Positions 46,638 through 55,550 of a DNA stretch of 64,000 bases are shown one piece after another; position 1 is the stretch's first letter; every line of letters begins with the position of its first letter. The stretch comes from Runella sp. GTDB taxonomy: Bacteria > Bacteroidota > Bacteroidia > Cytophagales > Spirosomataceae. The translations under genes and the position numbers were made by a program. The notes beneath the pieces were generated by a model, which worked only from the letters and a program-made list of their open reading frames with translations, was not told the origin of the DNA and made no database searches. Where the stretch lies: NCBI GenBank assembly GCA_023254175.1, contig JALQYJ010000107.1, positions 1 to 64,000 of the forward strand, written 5' to 3'.

Positions 46638-48706
46638 AAACGACCACTTTTTTCTCCGAACCCATCACCTCGGCTTTGGGATGGACATTGGTTCACTCTC
46701 TTTGGCAAGGGGGAGTGGTAGTCCTCTTTGCCGCAGTTGCGTTGTTTGCCTTGCGTAAGTGCTCCTGCGTGGTGAAGTATTGGGTAGGCATCAGCGGATT
46801 AGCTGCCCAAGTCTTTGCTTCGGTGGCGACCTTTGTACTTTATTACCAGCCAGTAAATGCCGTTGCTACATCCTCATTGACAACGCTTCATACGCAACTT
46901 TATTGGACCTCGGACATGACCTATGCCAAAGTAGCCTTGCCTTGGTACAAAGAAGTGCTACTGTTTCTCCAACTTCATTTGGATACCATTGTGCTATTTT
47001 GGGGCATTGGTGCTTCGGTACTATTGGTGCGTTTGGTGGGAAGCTGGGTGTATGTGCAACAACTCAAAGCTGAAGGTATTCAACTGACTGAGCCTAGCGT
47101 ACAGTCGTTGTTTCGTCGGGTGCTGGGTACGTTGCGCATTCGTCAAAACGTACATTTGTTTGAGTCGGTGCGTGTCAATACGCCCATGGTGATTGGATTT
47201 GTAAAACCTGTGGTGCTGCTTCCTGTAGGCTTGGTTACGGGCTTGAGCTCCAAGCAAATTGAGGCAGTTTTGGCCCACGAACTAGCTCATGTGAAGCGTT
47301 ACGATTATTTGGTCAACTTACTCCAATCGTTGGTCGAAGTGGTTTACTTTTTCCATCCTGCGTTATGGTGGTTGTCGGGACGCGTCCGTCAAGAACGGGA
47401 ACACTGCTGCGACGACATTGCCGTAGCCGTTTGTGGTGACAAAATGGCCATGGCCAAAGCCTTGGCCGAAGTAGCCGCTTACCGTTCCACCCTGGCGCTA
47501 GCGATGGCTTTTGCCAACAAAAAAGGAGCGATGCTGCACCGCGTCAAAAGAGTATTGGGCGTGACTGAAAAGCCGCAGCGACGTTTAAACGCGAGCGGTT
47601 TGTTGTTGGTGTTACTTTTGGTGGTAGGCGTTTCTGTGTATGCTTTTCAGCCGCAGGATAAGCCCAAACAAGAAGCCAAACTTAGAAACACCAGCCATAC
47701 CTTGAAAGACATGCAATTTGTGATGGATGAACAAGGCAAGTTGATCAAAGTAAAATGGAAAAATCGTTTTTTATCGTCAAAGCAAGTGGCGGAGTTACAA
47801 CAGCTAAAAGAGCAATTGGCAGAGGGAACGGTAGTGCTTAGTGATATTAAACAGGCTGATTTTAGGGTTATATTGTCTCGGATTACGGAGGTTGAAAAGG
47901 AATCATCAACGGGTTTGTCTGCTTTGGGCAACATTTCGCTGGATAACATAGAGCTCATGGAGGCAGTAGAAGATGTGATTGAGCCTGTTGAGACACTGGC
48001 AGAAGTTGAAATAGCCGACTCCAATCTAGTCAATGGCAAATGGGTAGAGGTAGGTAGTACATTTGAAGCCAAAATAGACGAGGTAAAAATGGCATATTAT
48101 CACCGCCAAATAGACAGCCTTCACCGATTGATGGAGCCACAGATGCAAAAAATGAACGAGCTGCGTTTAAGGATGGAACAGTATGAATTTCAGGTAAACG
48201 AAGTGGAGCGCAAGCGAGAAGTGCTCGAATGGAAAAAGAACAAAGCCTCCAAAGAACGCAGTCAAATTCTGGAAAAACGTAGCCAGTTGCTTCACCAAGA
48301 AAATGCGGCCAAAAAGCTATCAGACGACCAGATTGAAAAGGCATTGGTGCAGTACGAAGAACAGGTGAAACAGTTTGAAAGCCAAATGCAGCAGTTTAAC
48401 AAGCAGATGGCCGAATTGTCGGAGCAGGAGAAGGCCGCCCGCAAGCCCATCGAGGAATTGGAAGAGCAACAACGTAAGTTGGAAGTCGTGAACGAGAAAC
48501 TTTCTGAGAAGATAGAGCGCTATTCGAACGAAATGGAGAAATTGTATCCACCGCCACCACCACCGCCAGCTTTCCGTGTGCGTGCAGTGCGAACTTCCCG
48601 CGCCCCTCGTGCGGTTCGGACGCCCGCATCTGCGGTGAAGGCCGTGGGTCCCACTGCGCCTAAAGGCACAGGAACGCCTCCGCCACCTGCCAAAAAGAAG
48701 AAGTAA
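46634..48706 (+). CDS. BlaR1-type M56 metalloprotease with coiled-coil, proline-rich tail
   Basis: A 690-residue membrane protein. Several N-terminal membrane segments surround the gluzincin motif HELAH at residues 215-219 (VLAHELAHVKRYDYLVNLLQ), and HPALWWLSGRVRQEREHCCDDIAVAVCG follows as in M56 peptidases. A last membrane helix (LLLVLLLVVGVSVYAFQ, ~325-340) leads to an extracytoplasmic region that is not a penicillin-binding domain; it is charged and coiled-coil (EQYEFQVNEVERKREVLEWKK, ~490-630) and ends in PPPPPPAFRVRA and a Lys/Pro tail. It should cleave the adjacent repressor. The signal it senses is unknown and probably not beta-lactam. Confidence 0.92.
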   Translation: MKTTTFFSEPITSALGWTLVHSLWQGGVVVLFAAVALFALRKCSCVVKYWVGISGLAAQVFASVATFVLYYQPVNAVATSSLTTLHTQLYWTSDMTYAKVALPWYKEVLLFLQLHLDTIVLFWGIGASVLLVRLVGSWVYVQQLKAEGIQLTEPSVQSLFRRVLGTLRIRQNVHLFESVRVNTPMVIGFVKPVVLLPVGLVTGLSSKQIEAVLAHELAHVKRYDYLVNLLQSLVEVVYFFHPALWWLSGRVRQEREHCCDDIAVAVCGDKMAMAKALAEVAAYRSTLALAMAFANKKGAMLHRVKRVLGVTEKPQRRLNASGLLLVLLLVVGVSVYAFQPQDKPKQEAKLRNTSHTLKDMQFVMDEQGKLIKVKWKNRFLSSKQVAELQQLKEQLAEGTVVLSDIKQADFRVILSRITEVEKESSTGLSALGNISLDNIELMEAVEDVIEPVETLAEVEIADSNLVNGKWVEVGSTFEAKIDEVKMAYYHRQIDSLHRLMEPQMQKMNELRLRMEQYEFQVNEVERKREVLEWKKNKASKERSQILEKRSQLLHQENAAKKLSDDQIEKALVQYEEQVKQFESQMQQFNKQMAELSEQEKAARKPIEELEEQQRKLEVVNEKLSEKIERYSNEMEKLYPPPPPPPAFRVRAVRTSRAPRAVRTPASAVKAVGPTAPKGTGTPPPPAKKKK

Positions 48707-48726
48707 TTAGCCTTAAAAATACCCTT

Positions 48727-48757
48727 GAAAGCGCTCGGTTTGCTACCGAGCGCTTTC
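48727..48757 (+). terminator. Terminator of the blaI-blaR1-like operon
   Basis: GAAAGCGCTCGGT-5-ACCGAGCGCTTTC, a perfect 13-bp stem followed by TTTG, 20 bases after the stop codon. Confidence 0.85.
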
Positions 48758-48846
48758 TTTGTAAGAGACTATTTGATAAAAACCCTAGTTTATTTTTGGG
48801 AGGCTGTCAAAAATGCGCTTATTTTGCTCACTTACTATGCACACTT

Positions 48847-49362
48847 GTGAAGAAAAAAACTACTCTATTTAACATAAAAGACCTCGTCGTATATTTTTTG
48901 ATTGCAGGTACTGGGGCTGTTGTTCAGCTTGCTTCTGGGAGTTTTTTCCGTAACTACGTTGATTTTTACACTTCGGTTTCGTTGGGTTATATCGTATCGT
49001 TTTTTGTCGGTTTTGTGTTAACAAAACTTTTTGCCTTTGATGCCCGAAATACCAATCAGACCCGCCGTGAGATGGTCAAATTTGGCATTGTAGCGTGTTT
49101 GTCTTTTGGGATTACCGTTGGTTTGTCAGCTTTATCGCTGGAACTTTTTCACGCATCAAGTCCCACAGATTTTATCTACTTAATCCCGTTTGATTTTATT
49201 CCTGCTAAGTCAAGGGAAATCAACGTGACCGAAGCTACGTCTACCTTGGTAGGGATGGGCTTTAGTTTTGTGAGTAACTTCATTTTGCACAAAACTTTCA
49301 CTTTTCGCAGCACAGGTTTCTACGACCGCGCCAAGGCTGTGTTGAACTTAGGCCGAAATTAA
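48847..49362 (+). CDS. GtrA-like membrane protein
   Basis: A small four-helix membrane protein of the GtrA-like type, which often helps move lipid-linked sugars. LVVYFLIAGTGAVVQLASGSFF, SLGYIVSFFVGFVLTKLFAF and GMGFSFVSNFILHKTFTF match the family pattern. No ATG is in frame at the 5' end: the track ORF begins at TTG (48796) and the GTG at 48847 (VKKKTTLFNIKDL) gives 171 residues, the better fit. No glycosyltransferase gene is adjacent. Confidence 0.8.
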   Translation: MKKKTTLFNIKDLVVYFLIAGTGAVVQLASGSFFRNYVDFYTSVSLGYIVSFFVGFVLTKLFAFDARNTNQTRREMVKFGIVACLSFGITVGLSALSLELFHASSPTDFIYLIPFDFIPAKSREINVTEATSTLVGMGFSFVSNFILHKTFTFRSTGFYDRAKAVLNLGRN

Positions 49363-49468
49363 GCCGCACTGACCCAACTATTTCCCCGATTCACGTACAA
49401 ATTGGGCTGATTCACGTAATAGAATTGATGGAAAGTACCTCGAACGCGTCAAAAGCTACGTACAAAAA

Positions 49469-49756
49469 TTGTCTTTCCTGAGCCTAAAAGTAACGTTTGA
49501 GCGCTCGCTCGAAAAGCTTATGCTTGATGAAATCCTGTACATTGAAGGCATGGGAAACTATCGAATGATTCACACAGTTACCCAGAAAATTATGACGTTG
49601 CAGACCTTCACTGATTTTGAACAAGAGCTGCCGCCGAGTCTTTTGTGTCGGGTGCATAAGTCGTATATGGTGACGAGTGCGAAGATTGATTCAGCGGTCA
49701 TTCCGATTTCGGATAGCTACTGACAAACGTTTTTTTCGCTCATCGGGCAAGCCTGA
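49469..49756 (+). pseudogene. Broken LytTR DNA-binding domain of a response regulator
   Basis: The frame encodes LytTR features: LEKLMLDEILYIEGMGNYRMIHTVTQKIMTLQTFTDFEQELPPSLLCRVHKSYMV. After SAKIDSA the usual ~10 residues are missing and VIPISDSY follows directly, then a TGA stop, with QTFFSLIGQA and another stop in the same frame. Y-R-QTF is the normal ending, so TGA probably replaced CGA. There is no start codon or receiver domain in front. The matching receiver fragment lies downstream, in the wrong order. Confidence 0.7.
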
Positions 49757-49836
49757 GTTTATCCCATTTGTAAGGTGGTTCGTTTCGTCCCATATTTTTA
49801 GAACATCTCCGTAAAAAGTTGATTTTTGCGTTGAAC

Positions 49837-49892
49837 GTTGGGGTTGTGAGTAACCCCCAACCACTGTGAGTCAGGTTGTTCACAACCTGACT
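49837..49892. repeat. Two palindromes in the regulator-remnant region
   Basis: GTTGGGGTTG-TGAG-TAACCCCCAAC (49837-49861) resembles the hairpin at 2926. AGTCAGGTTGT-TC-ACAACCTGACT (49869-49892) has perfect 11-base arms. They separate the LytTR piece from the receiver piece. Confidence 0.65.
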
Positions 49893-49921
49893 AATGACTG
49901 AGTTACCCAAATTTGAAACCC

Positions 49922-50062
49922 ATGATTGCCATTGCCATAGACGACGAGCCCAAAGCGCTAGACATAGTGCGCGTTTTTGTCCAAAAAGTACCCTACTTGG
50001 AGCTGGGTATAGTGGTTTTTTTAGAAGAAGTTTGTAATTTTCAGTCAGAAATTTCTACTTAA
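49922..50062 (+). pseudogene. Truncated receiver-domain start of a LytTR response regulator
   Basis: MIAIAIDDEPKALDIVRVFVQKVPYLEL is the standard N-terminus of a receiver domain, with the DDE acidic pocket. After residue 28 the sequence departs (GIVVFLEEVCNFQSEIST) and stops at 46 codons, so most of the receiver is missing, including the phospho-acceptor Asp. It probably belonged to the same kind of gene as the LytTR fragment just upstream. Confidence 0.7.
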
Positions 50063-50080
50063 ACCTAACCAATTACTACA

Positions 50081-50497
50081 ATGAAATCTTTACAAATCAA
50101 TTATTTGGCCGTACTAGTGGCAGCAATAGTCACATTTATCTTAGGCGCTATTTGGTACATCACCTTTAGCGATGCTTGGATGAAGCTTGCAGGGCTAACC
50201 CAAGACCAAATTATGGCAGGTGGTGGGAGCACACCCTCATATATTATCAGTTTTGCGACTTATATTTTGGGAGCCTATGCCATGGCTTCACTCTTCAAAG
50301 CAATGAATGTAAAAACAGCTCAGAAGGGGCTATTGTCTGGTCTATTGATTGGGACATTGTTGATTGGAGGAAATATTTTTACAAACAATGCGTACGAAAT
50401 GAAACCTATCGGACTTTCGGTGCTCAATGCGGGCTTTAGTAGCGTTAGTGGGGCTTTGATGGGGGCTATTTTGGGAGCTTGGCGAAAGTATAAATAA
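50081..50497 (+). CDS. DUF1761-family membrane protein
   Basis: A 138-residue protein with four predicted membrane helices. INYLAVLVAAIVTFILGAIWYITFSDAWMKLAGLT is typical of DUF1761 proteins, whose function is unknown. A strong terminator follows. Confidence 0.88.
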   Translation: MKSLQINYLAVLVAAIVTFILGAIWYITFSDAWMKLAGLTQDQIMAGGGSTPSYIISFATYILGAYAMASLFKAMNVKTAQKGLLSGLLIGTLLIGGNIFTNNAYEMKPIGLSVLNAGFSSVSGALMGAILGAWRKYK

Positions 50498-50519
50498 GAT
50501 TTTACGAAAGGGAACGATA

Positions 50520-50557
50520 AAAAAGCGTCGGCAGGCTAAAACTGACCGACGCTTTTT
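50520..50557 (+). terminator. Rho-independent terminator
   Basis: AAAAAGCGTCGG paired with CCGACGCTTTTT, with an extra CAG/CTG inner pairing, 20 bases after the DUF1761 stop and before the MFS genes. Confidence 0.85.
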
Positions 50558-50595
50558 GCTATTATTGCACAAAAACCATAACCTAGAACTACTCA

Positions 50596-51888
50596 ATGTC
50601 TAAACCTTCTAACCAAAATACCCTCTTTGGGCTTCCCGTGATTGTGGCCGCACTGGGCTACTTTGTAGATATTTATGATTTGTTATTGTTTGGAATTGTA
50701 CGTGTACCTAGCCTCAAAGATTTGGGCTTAAGCGAACAAGAGGTATCGGCCGTAGGGGCTTCCATTATCAACTGGCAAATGGGAGGTTTGTTGCTTGGCG
50801 GAATCATTTGGGGAGTATTGGGCGACAAACGTGGCCGTCTTTCGGTGTTGTTTGGGTCAATTATTACTTATTCCGTTGCTAACATTCTTTGTGGATTTAT
50901 TCAGGATACGTCTTTTTTACCAGCTACCGATTTATATAAATACTTACGTTTCATCGCAGGAATTGGATTGGCGGGTGAACTAGGGGCTGGGATTACCCTT
51001 GTTTCGGAAATTTTACCCAAAGAACTTCGTGCCATTGGAACATCGTTGGTGGCAGGAATTGGCCTTTTAGGGGCTGTCGTGGCCTATTTTACAGTTGAGA
51101 TATTCGGCGATTGGCGCATTGCTTACTTTGTGGGCGGAGGGCTAGGATTTGGCCTTCTTTTACTTCGGGTTGGCGTTATTGAATCAGGGATGTTCACAGA
51201 AGTTTCCAACAAAAAACACGTTGCGAAAGGCGATTTTCTTTCGTTTTTTACCAACTGGGACCGCTTTGTACGCTACATGAAATGTATCGGCATTGGCCTT
51301 CCAACGTGGTTTGTGATTGGTATTTTAGCCACGTTTAGTAACGAATTTGGCAAAGCCTTGGGCATCACCGAAGCCATTAAGCCTGGACTAGCCATTATGT
51401 GGTGCTACGTAGGTTTGGCTAGTGGCGATCTGGCCAGTGGGTTTATTAGCCACTATTTTCATTCGCGTAAAAAAGCCGTGGCAGTGCTGATGGCGTTTTC
51501 GGGCGTATTTAGTATTGTGTATTTGTTTGCGGGTGTTCAATCTTCGACTATGCTTTATGCCCTTTGTTTGTTGATGGGCTTTGGCATTGGCTACTGGGCC
51601 ATGTTTGTGACCATCGGTGCGGAGCAATTTGGGACAAACCTTCGGGCAACAGCTGCTACGACGGTTCCCAATATGGTACGCGGAATGGTGATTCTGATGA
51701 CGACGTTGTTTGCGGGTTTCAAAACAGGCTCGTTGGATGTCTTTGGTTGGTTCTCGCTCACTGTTCCTCAATTGGGCGTCATCGGAGCGGGTACGTTGGT
51801 AGGGATTTTGAGTTACGCTTTAGGGTTTTACTCCACCCTCACCGTTCCCGAAACTCACGGCAAAGACCTTGACTTCGTAGAAATCTAA
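50596..51888 (+). CDS. MFS transporter, first of two tandem paralogues
   Basis: A 430-residue major facilitator with about 12 helices. The N-terminus PVIVAALGYFVDIYDLLLFGIVRVPSL and the loop GVLGDKRGRLSVLFGSIITYS carry the MFS motif A (G-D-K-x-G-R). The family resembles metabolite:H+ symporters; the substrate cannot be told. The next gene starts 4 bases after its stop and is clearly a paralogue, so the pair arose by duplication and is co-transcribed. Confidence 0.9.
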   Translation: MSKPSNQNTLFGLPVIVAALGYFVDIYDLLLFGIVRVPSLKDLGLSEQEVSAVGASIINWQMGGLLLGGIIWGVLGDKRGRLSVLFGSIITYSVANILCGFIQDTSFLPATDLYKYLRFIAGIGLAGELGAGITLVSEILPKELRAIGTSLVAGIGLLGAVVAYFTVEIFGDWRIAYFVGGGLGFGLLLLRVGVIESGMFTEVSNKKHVAKGDFLSFFTNWDRFVRYMKCIGIGLPTWFVIGILATFSNEFGKALGITEAIKPGLAIMWCYVGLASGDLASGFISHYFHSRKKAVAVLMAFSGVFSIVYLFAGVQSSTMLYALCLLMGFGIGYWAMFVTIGAEQFGTNLRATAATTVPNMVRGMVILMTTLFAGFKTGSLDVFGWFSLTVPQLGVIGAGTLVGILSYALGFYSTLTVPETHGKDLDFVEI

Positions 51889-51892
51889 GAGG

Positions 51893-53107
51893 ATGAAATA
51901 TCGTGCTCTTTTTACCTTGCCCGTCATTGTATCGGCGCTTGGTTTTTTTGTAGACGTGTACGACCTACTCATTTTTAGTATTGTACGTGTTCCAAGCCTT
52001 CAATCGCTGGGTTATTCGGAAGCCGAAGTCTCTAAAATTGGAACGTTTATCTTCAACTGTCAGCAAGCAGGTTTGCTGGTAGGTGGGATTTTATGGGGAA
52101 TTTGGGGCGATAAACGCGGTCGTTTGTCGGTGTTGTTTGGATCTATCATTACTTATTCGTTGGCCAACATTGCCTGCGGTTTTGTCGAAGACCCCAATTT
52201 GTACGCTTTGCTGCGATTTGTGGCGGGGGTAGGGTTATCGGGAGAAATTGGTGCAGCTATGACCCTCGTGACCGAAATTGTCCCCAAAGAGATTCGAAGC
52301 CTTGGTCCGACGTTGGTGGCAGGAATTGGGTATTTGGGGGCAGGTGCGGCGTACTTGACCCAAGAATGGTTTACGTGGCGGACGGCCTACATGGTGGGCG
52401 GAGGCATGGGCTTGTTGCTGCTGCTGTTGCGAATTAGCGTGTTTGAGTCGGGGTTGTTTTTGCAACTGAAAGAAACCAACGTCTCCCGAGGCAATTATTT
52501 GTATTTTTTTAGCAGTTGGCCGAGGCTGGTCAAGTATTTTCGTTGCGTGCTTATTGGCGTCCCGACTTGGTTTGTGGTAGGAATATTGGGTACGTTCGGC
52601 AATGAGTTTGGGAAAGCGTTGGGCATCGACGAAGGGATTTCGCCTGGTAAGTGTGTGATGTTTATCTACTTTGGCCTAACCGCAGGCGACTTCTTTAGCG
52701 GGCCGCTGAGTCACTGGCTAAAGTCCCGACGAAAGGCCATCCTATTTTTGCTTTTCATTGGGGTAATTTTTGTTGGACTTTACCTCTTCGGAGGTGTTAG
52801 GTCGGCCAATATGCTCTATGTAGTGTGCTTTTTGGCGGGAATTTGTACGGGCTACATTGGCCTGTACCTGATGATGGTGGCCGAACTCTACGGTACCAAT
52901 CTACGCGCCACAGCCACCACTTCGGTACCGAGCGTAGTGCGAGGAATGGCTATCCCGATGACGTTGGCTTTTCAAGGGTTAAAACCTTCGTTTGGAGCGC
53001 TGGGCGGAGCGGCGTTATTAGGAGTGTTGTGCTATGGTTTAGCCCTATTAGCCATCTATAAAACCGACGAAACCTTTGGCCGTAGCCTGGATTTTGTGGA
53101 AGAGTAG
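51893..53107 (+). CDS. MFS transporter, second of two tandem paralogues
   Basis: A 404-residue MFS protein closely matching its neighbour in order and motifs (PVIVSALGFFVDVYDLLIFSIVRVPSL; GIWGDKRGRLSVLFGSIITYS; IGVPTWFVVGILGTFGNEFGKALGI). It is shorter mainly in loops (e.g. the FIQDTSFLPATDLYKY region). Differences in the central loop and helices 7-10 suggest the two may differ in substrate. Confidence 0.9.
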   Translation: MKYRALFTLPVIVSALGFFVDVYDLLIFSIVRVPSLQSLGYSEAEVSKIGTFIFNCQQAGLLVGGILWGIWGDKRGRLSVLFGSIITYSLANIACGFVEDPNLYALLRFVAGVGLSGEIGAAMTLVTEIVPKEIRSLGPTLVAGIGYLGAGAAYLTQEWFTWRTAYMVGGGMGLLLLLLRISVFESGLFLQLKETNVSRGNYLYFFSSWPRLVKYFRCVLIGVPTWFVVGILGTFGNEFGKALGIDEGISPGKCVMFIYFGLTAGDFFSGPLSHWLKSRRKAILFLLFIGVIFVGLYLFGGVRSANMLYVVCFLAGICTGYIGLYLMMVAELYGTNLRATATTSVPSVVRGMAIPMTLAFQGLKPSFGALGGAALLGVLCYGLALLAIYKTDETFGRSLDFVEE

Positions 53108-53140
53108 GGGGTAGAAAAGGCAATTATACCCAAAATACGA

Positions 53141-54241
53141 TTATCGAAGGCTCACTTCGCCGTATTTTGAGACTATTTTGACTTTGGTGCTTTTACCGCT
53201 GCCAATTTTTCCTACGTATTGTTTGGTCATTTTTGGGCCGCGGTTTTCATTGTCTTTGCGCTCGTCATCATTTTGAGTGAACGATACTTTGCGGTCGTTG
53301 GGATATTTGAAACTGCCATAGCTCACCGTGACGTCGAAGTTACATTCGTTGTTTTCCATTGGAATTACCACGGATGAATAATTGGCCAAAATATCAACAT
53401 TATCGGCCGATTGCGTCAGTTGGTCGATGCGGAAGCCGCCTGAGAAACTAAGCTTAATTTTGCTCGAACCTTTGAGCATACCAATACGTCCACCCGAATA
53501 GCTGATTTGGCCATCTAGGGTTTCTACTTCGCCGATTTTCATTTTGCCAAACTTGTTGTTGAGCGTGATATTTTCTGCTTTTTCGAGTTCGAGGGTCGAA
53601 TACGAAATATCGAGGTTGCCGTTGGCGATTTGCTGAATTTCCGCTTTACCGTACGATACGTTAATGTCATTTTTGCTACCTACCAAATCGTTGGCCATAA
53701 AAGTGCCGTACTTAGAAACGACTACCAACGGCGCTTTGAACTTAGGGATATTGGTATTTCCAAAACGATTTTTAACCGTCAAAGGCGTATTTTTTGGCAT
53801 CGACACGTTGTAGTCGATTTGCACAAAATTCTTTTCGTTGTTGGTGTTCCAACCCCACCCGTTTGAATTGTTCGATTTGTTAATAATGGTACGGACACTG
53901 ATTTGGTTGCCTTCACGTTTGTCTTCAATCACTACACCGTCAAGATATTCTTGGGCACGGTCATCGCTGCTTGAGTTGGCAATAATGTGAATGTCAATTC
54001 TTATTTCGTTTTTGTCCCAAAGATTCACTTTTACCTGCCCAAACTGATTGTCGAGCAATAAGTTGTCCTTGGACGAAGTATCGTAAATTTTAATCACCGA
54101 TTTTTTCTTTTCAATGGTGCCCCATTCGTGAGCCGTTGCTCCAAAGGCAAAAAACAGACAAAAAGCTACAAAAAAGATACTTACCAATCGCTGACGGCTG
54201 ATCGCTAATTGCTGATAATTACATGATTTTATCGTTTGCAT
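53141..54241 (-). CDS. Exported DUF4097-like adhesin-type beta-helix protein
   Basis: A 366-residue protein with a signal-anchor region (QRLVSIFFVAFCLFFAFGATAHEW) and a long run of short beta strands (e.g. VKNRFGNTNIPKF, VVSKYGTFMANDL, NVSYGKAEIQQI, ENITLNNKFGKMKIGEV, NVDILANYSSVVI) typical of DUF4097-type head domains. It is probably periplasmic or surface-exposed. Its start overlaps the end of the preceding gene by 23 bases, indicating coupling with the sigma/anti-sigma pair. Confidence 0.82.
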   Translation of the reverse strand: MQTIKSCNYQQLAISRQRLVSIFFVAFCLFFAFGATAHEWGTIEKKKSVIKIYDTSSKDNLLLDNQFGQVKVNLWDKNEIRIDIHIIANSSSDDRAQEYLDGVVIEDKREGNQISVRTIINKSNNSNGWGWNTNNEKNFVQIDYNVSMPKNTPLTVKNRFGNTNIPKFKAPLVVVSKYGTFMANDLVGSKNDINVSYGKAEIQQIANGNLDISYSTLELEKAENITLNNKFGKMKIGEVETLDGQISYSGGRIGMLKGSSKIKLSFSGGFRIDQLTQSADNVDILANYSSVVIPMENNECNFDVTVSYGSFKYPNDRKVSFTQNDDERKDNENRGPKMTKQYVGKIGSGKSTKVKIVSKYGEVSLR

Positions 54242-54818
54242 GGTTGTTCTTGTTTTTGATACGTTGGATGATGTCCAACTGTTGGTTTAATAAATCAATC
54301 TGCCATTGTAGGTTCTGAATCATGGCCTGAATCACCACTTCTTGGTTGGGGTTCTTCGGAAGGTCAGATTTCAGGTTTTGGTAGGAGCGCTCAAGTTGAT
54401 CCAGTTCTACGGCAAATTCTTTATACAAATTAGGGTTACTTTCAGTCATTTGGCGAAGCTCATCCCGTTTGGTATCAATCAATTGGGTGTATTGACTGAC
54501 TTGTTTGGCAAACGCAGGATTACTCAGGGCTACTTCGGGGGCTTCCGTAATACCGTAATTTTGATTGATACGGTAGCCAAACCACCCTAAGCCAATTACC
54601 AAAGCAATGGAGGCTGCAATGCGCCAGTCGAGGTTTCGCCATGTCTGTTTGAAGGAGCGAGACGCACTTATTGGCTGGGTAGTTTCTTGCACAACTTTGG
54701 GCGTTTCTTCGGCGGGTAGTTGTTGACTCAACCGATTCCAAAGGTCGTCGGAAGGTTCATATACATCAAACGCTTCTCGGTTGTCTCTTACGAATCGTTG
54801 TAATTTATCTTTCATCAT
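54219..54818 (-). CDS. Probable anti-sigma-type single-pass membrane protein
   Basis: A 199-residue protein with a cytoplasmic N-terminus (MMKDKLQRFVRDNREAFDVYEPSDDLWNRLSQQLP), one membrane helix (WRIAASIALVIGLGWFGYRI, ~90-108) and an extracytoplasmic coiled coil (QYTQLIDTKRDELRQMTE … QNLQWQIDLLNQQLDIIQRIK). Position directly after an ECF sigma gene and this topology suggest an anti-sigma factor; a zinc-anti-sigma motif is not present, so this is inference. Confidence 0.75.
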   Translation of the reverse strand: MMKDKLQRFVRDNREAFDVYEPSDDLWNRLSQQLPAEETPKVVQETTQPISASRSFKQTWRNLDWRIAASIALVIGLGWFGYRINQNYGITEAPEVALSNPAFAKQVSQYTQLIDTKRDELRQMTESNPNLYKEFAVELDQLERSYQNLKSDLPKNPNQEVVIQAMIQNLQWQIDLLNQQLDIIQRIKNKNNHANDKIM

Positions 54819-54887
54819 CTTTGGTATTTAACCGCCCCCTGCCCCAAAGGGGAGTTATTTTGTACTGAGTCTCTTTCAGCGGGGGCT

Positions 54888-55445
54888 TTAAAGAGGGCGT
54901 AACATTTCTAATAATTTTTTCTTTCCCCGCATGTACTGCGTACGCGAGGTACTTTCGCTGATACGGAGGATTTCGCCGATTTCTTCATGGTCGTATCCTT
55001 CAAACAAATAGAGCGACAGAACAACACGGTAGCCTTCGGGGAGCTGCTCAAGGCACTTACGAACCCGTTCTACATCCATATGAAGTCCTTCTTCGTCGAA
55101 CGGAACATCGTCGGCTATGTCTTGGGTGTCGCTTCCGTAGCCTTCAATATCAACCAGTTGCATTTTACGTTGTCGGAGGTGATTGATGGCTTTGTTGACC
55201 ACAATCTGCTTCAGCCACGCCCCAAACGTGGACTGCCCCTTGAACGTATGTAAGTGGCAAAAAGCATCCAAAAACGCCTCTTGCAGTACGTCTTCGGCCT
55301 CTCCAACGTGATTGACCACTCGCATACAGACGTTGAACATGGACTTTGAGTACAACTTATAGAGTTCGTACTGCGCTTTGCGGTCGCCCTGCCTGCATCT
55401 TTCTACGACTTCGACGTGTTTGTCTATGTATAGTTTAGATTCCAA
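54888..55445 (-). CDS. ECF-family RNA polymerase sigma factor
   Basis: Sigma region 2 (DRKAQYELYKLYSKSMFNVCMRVVNHVGEAEDVLQEAFLDAFCHLHTFKGQSTFGAWLKQIVVNKAINHLR) and region 4 (LEQLPEGYRVVLSLYLFEGYDHEEIGEILRISESTSRTQYMRGKKKLLEML) are complete. The track ORF begins at an ATG at 55550, but its first ~35 residues look like non-coding leader. Homologues usually begin shortly before KHVEVVERCRQGD, so the TTG at 55445 (LESKLYIDKHVEV) is preferred. Followed by the membrane protein and the adhesin-type gene. Confidence 0.88.
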   Translation of the reverse strand: MESKLYIDKHVEVVERCRQGDRKAQYELYKLYSKSMFNVCMRVVNHVGEAEDVLQEAFLDAFCHLHTFKGQSTFGAWLKQIVVNKAINHLRQRKMQLVDIEGYGSDTQDIADDVPFDEEGLHMDVERVRKCLEQLPEGYRVVLSLYLFEGYDHEEIGEILRISESTSRTQYMRGKKKLLEMLRPL

Positions 55446-55550
55446 TTGGCTGTAATTTCGTGGTAATGACAATGGGGCAAGGAAGAATGTTGCATGGTTT
55501 CTAAAAAAAATCAAGACAATATATTTGCAGTGACGTTGGCTGAGTATCAT

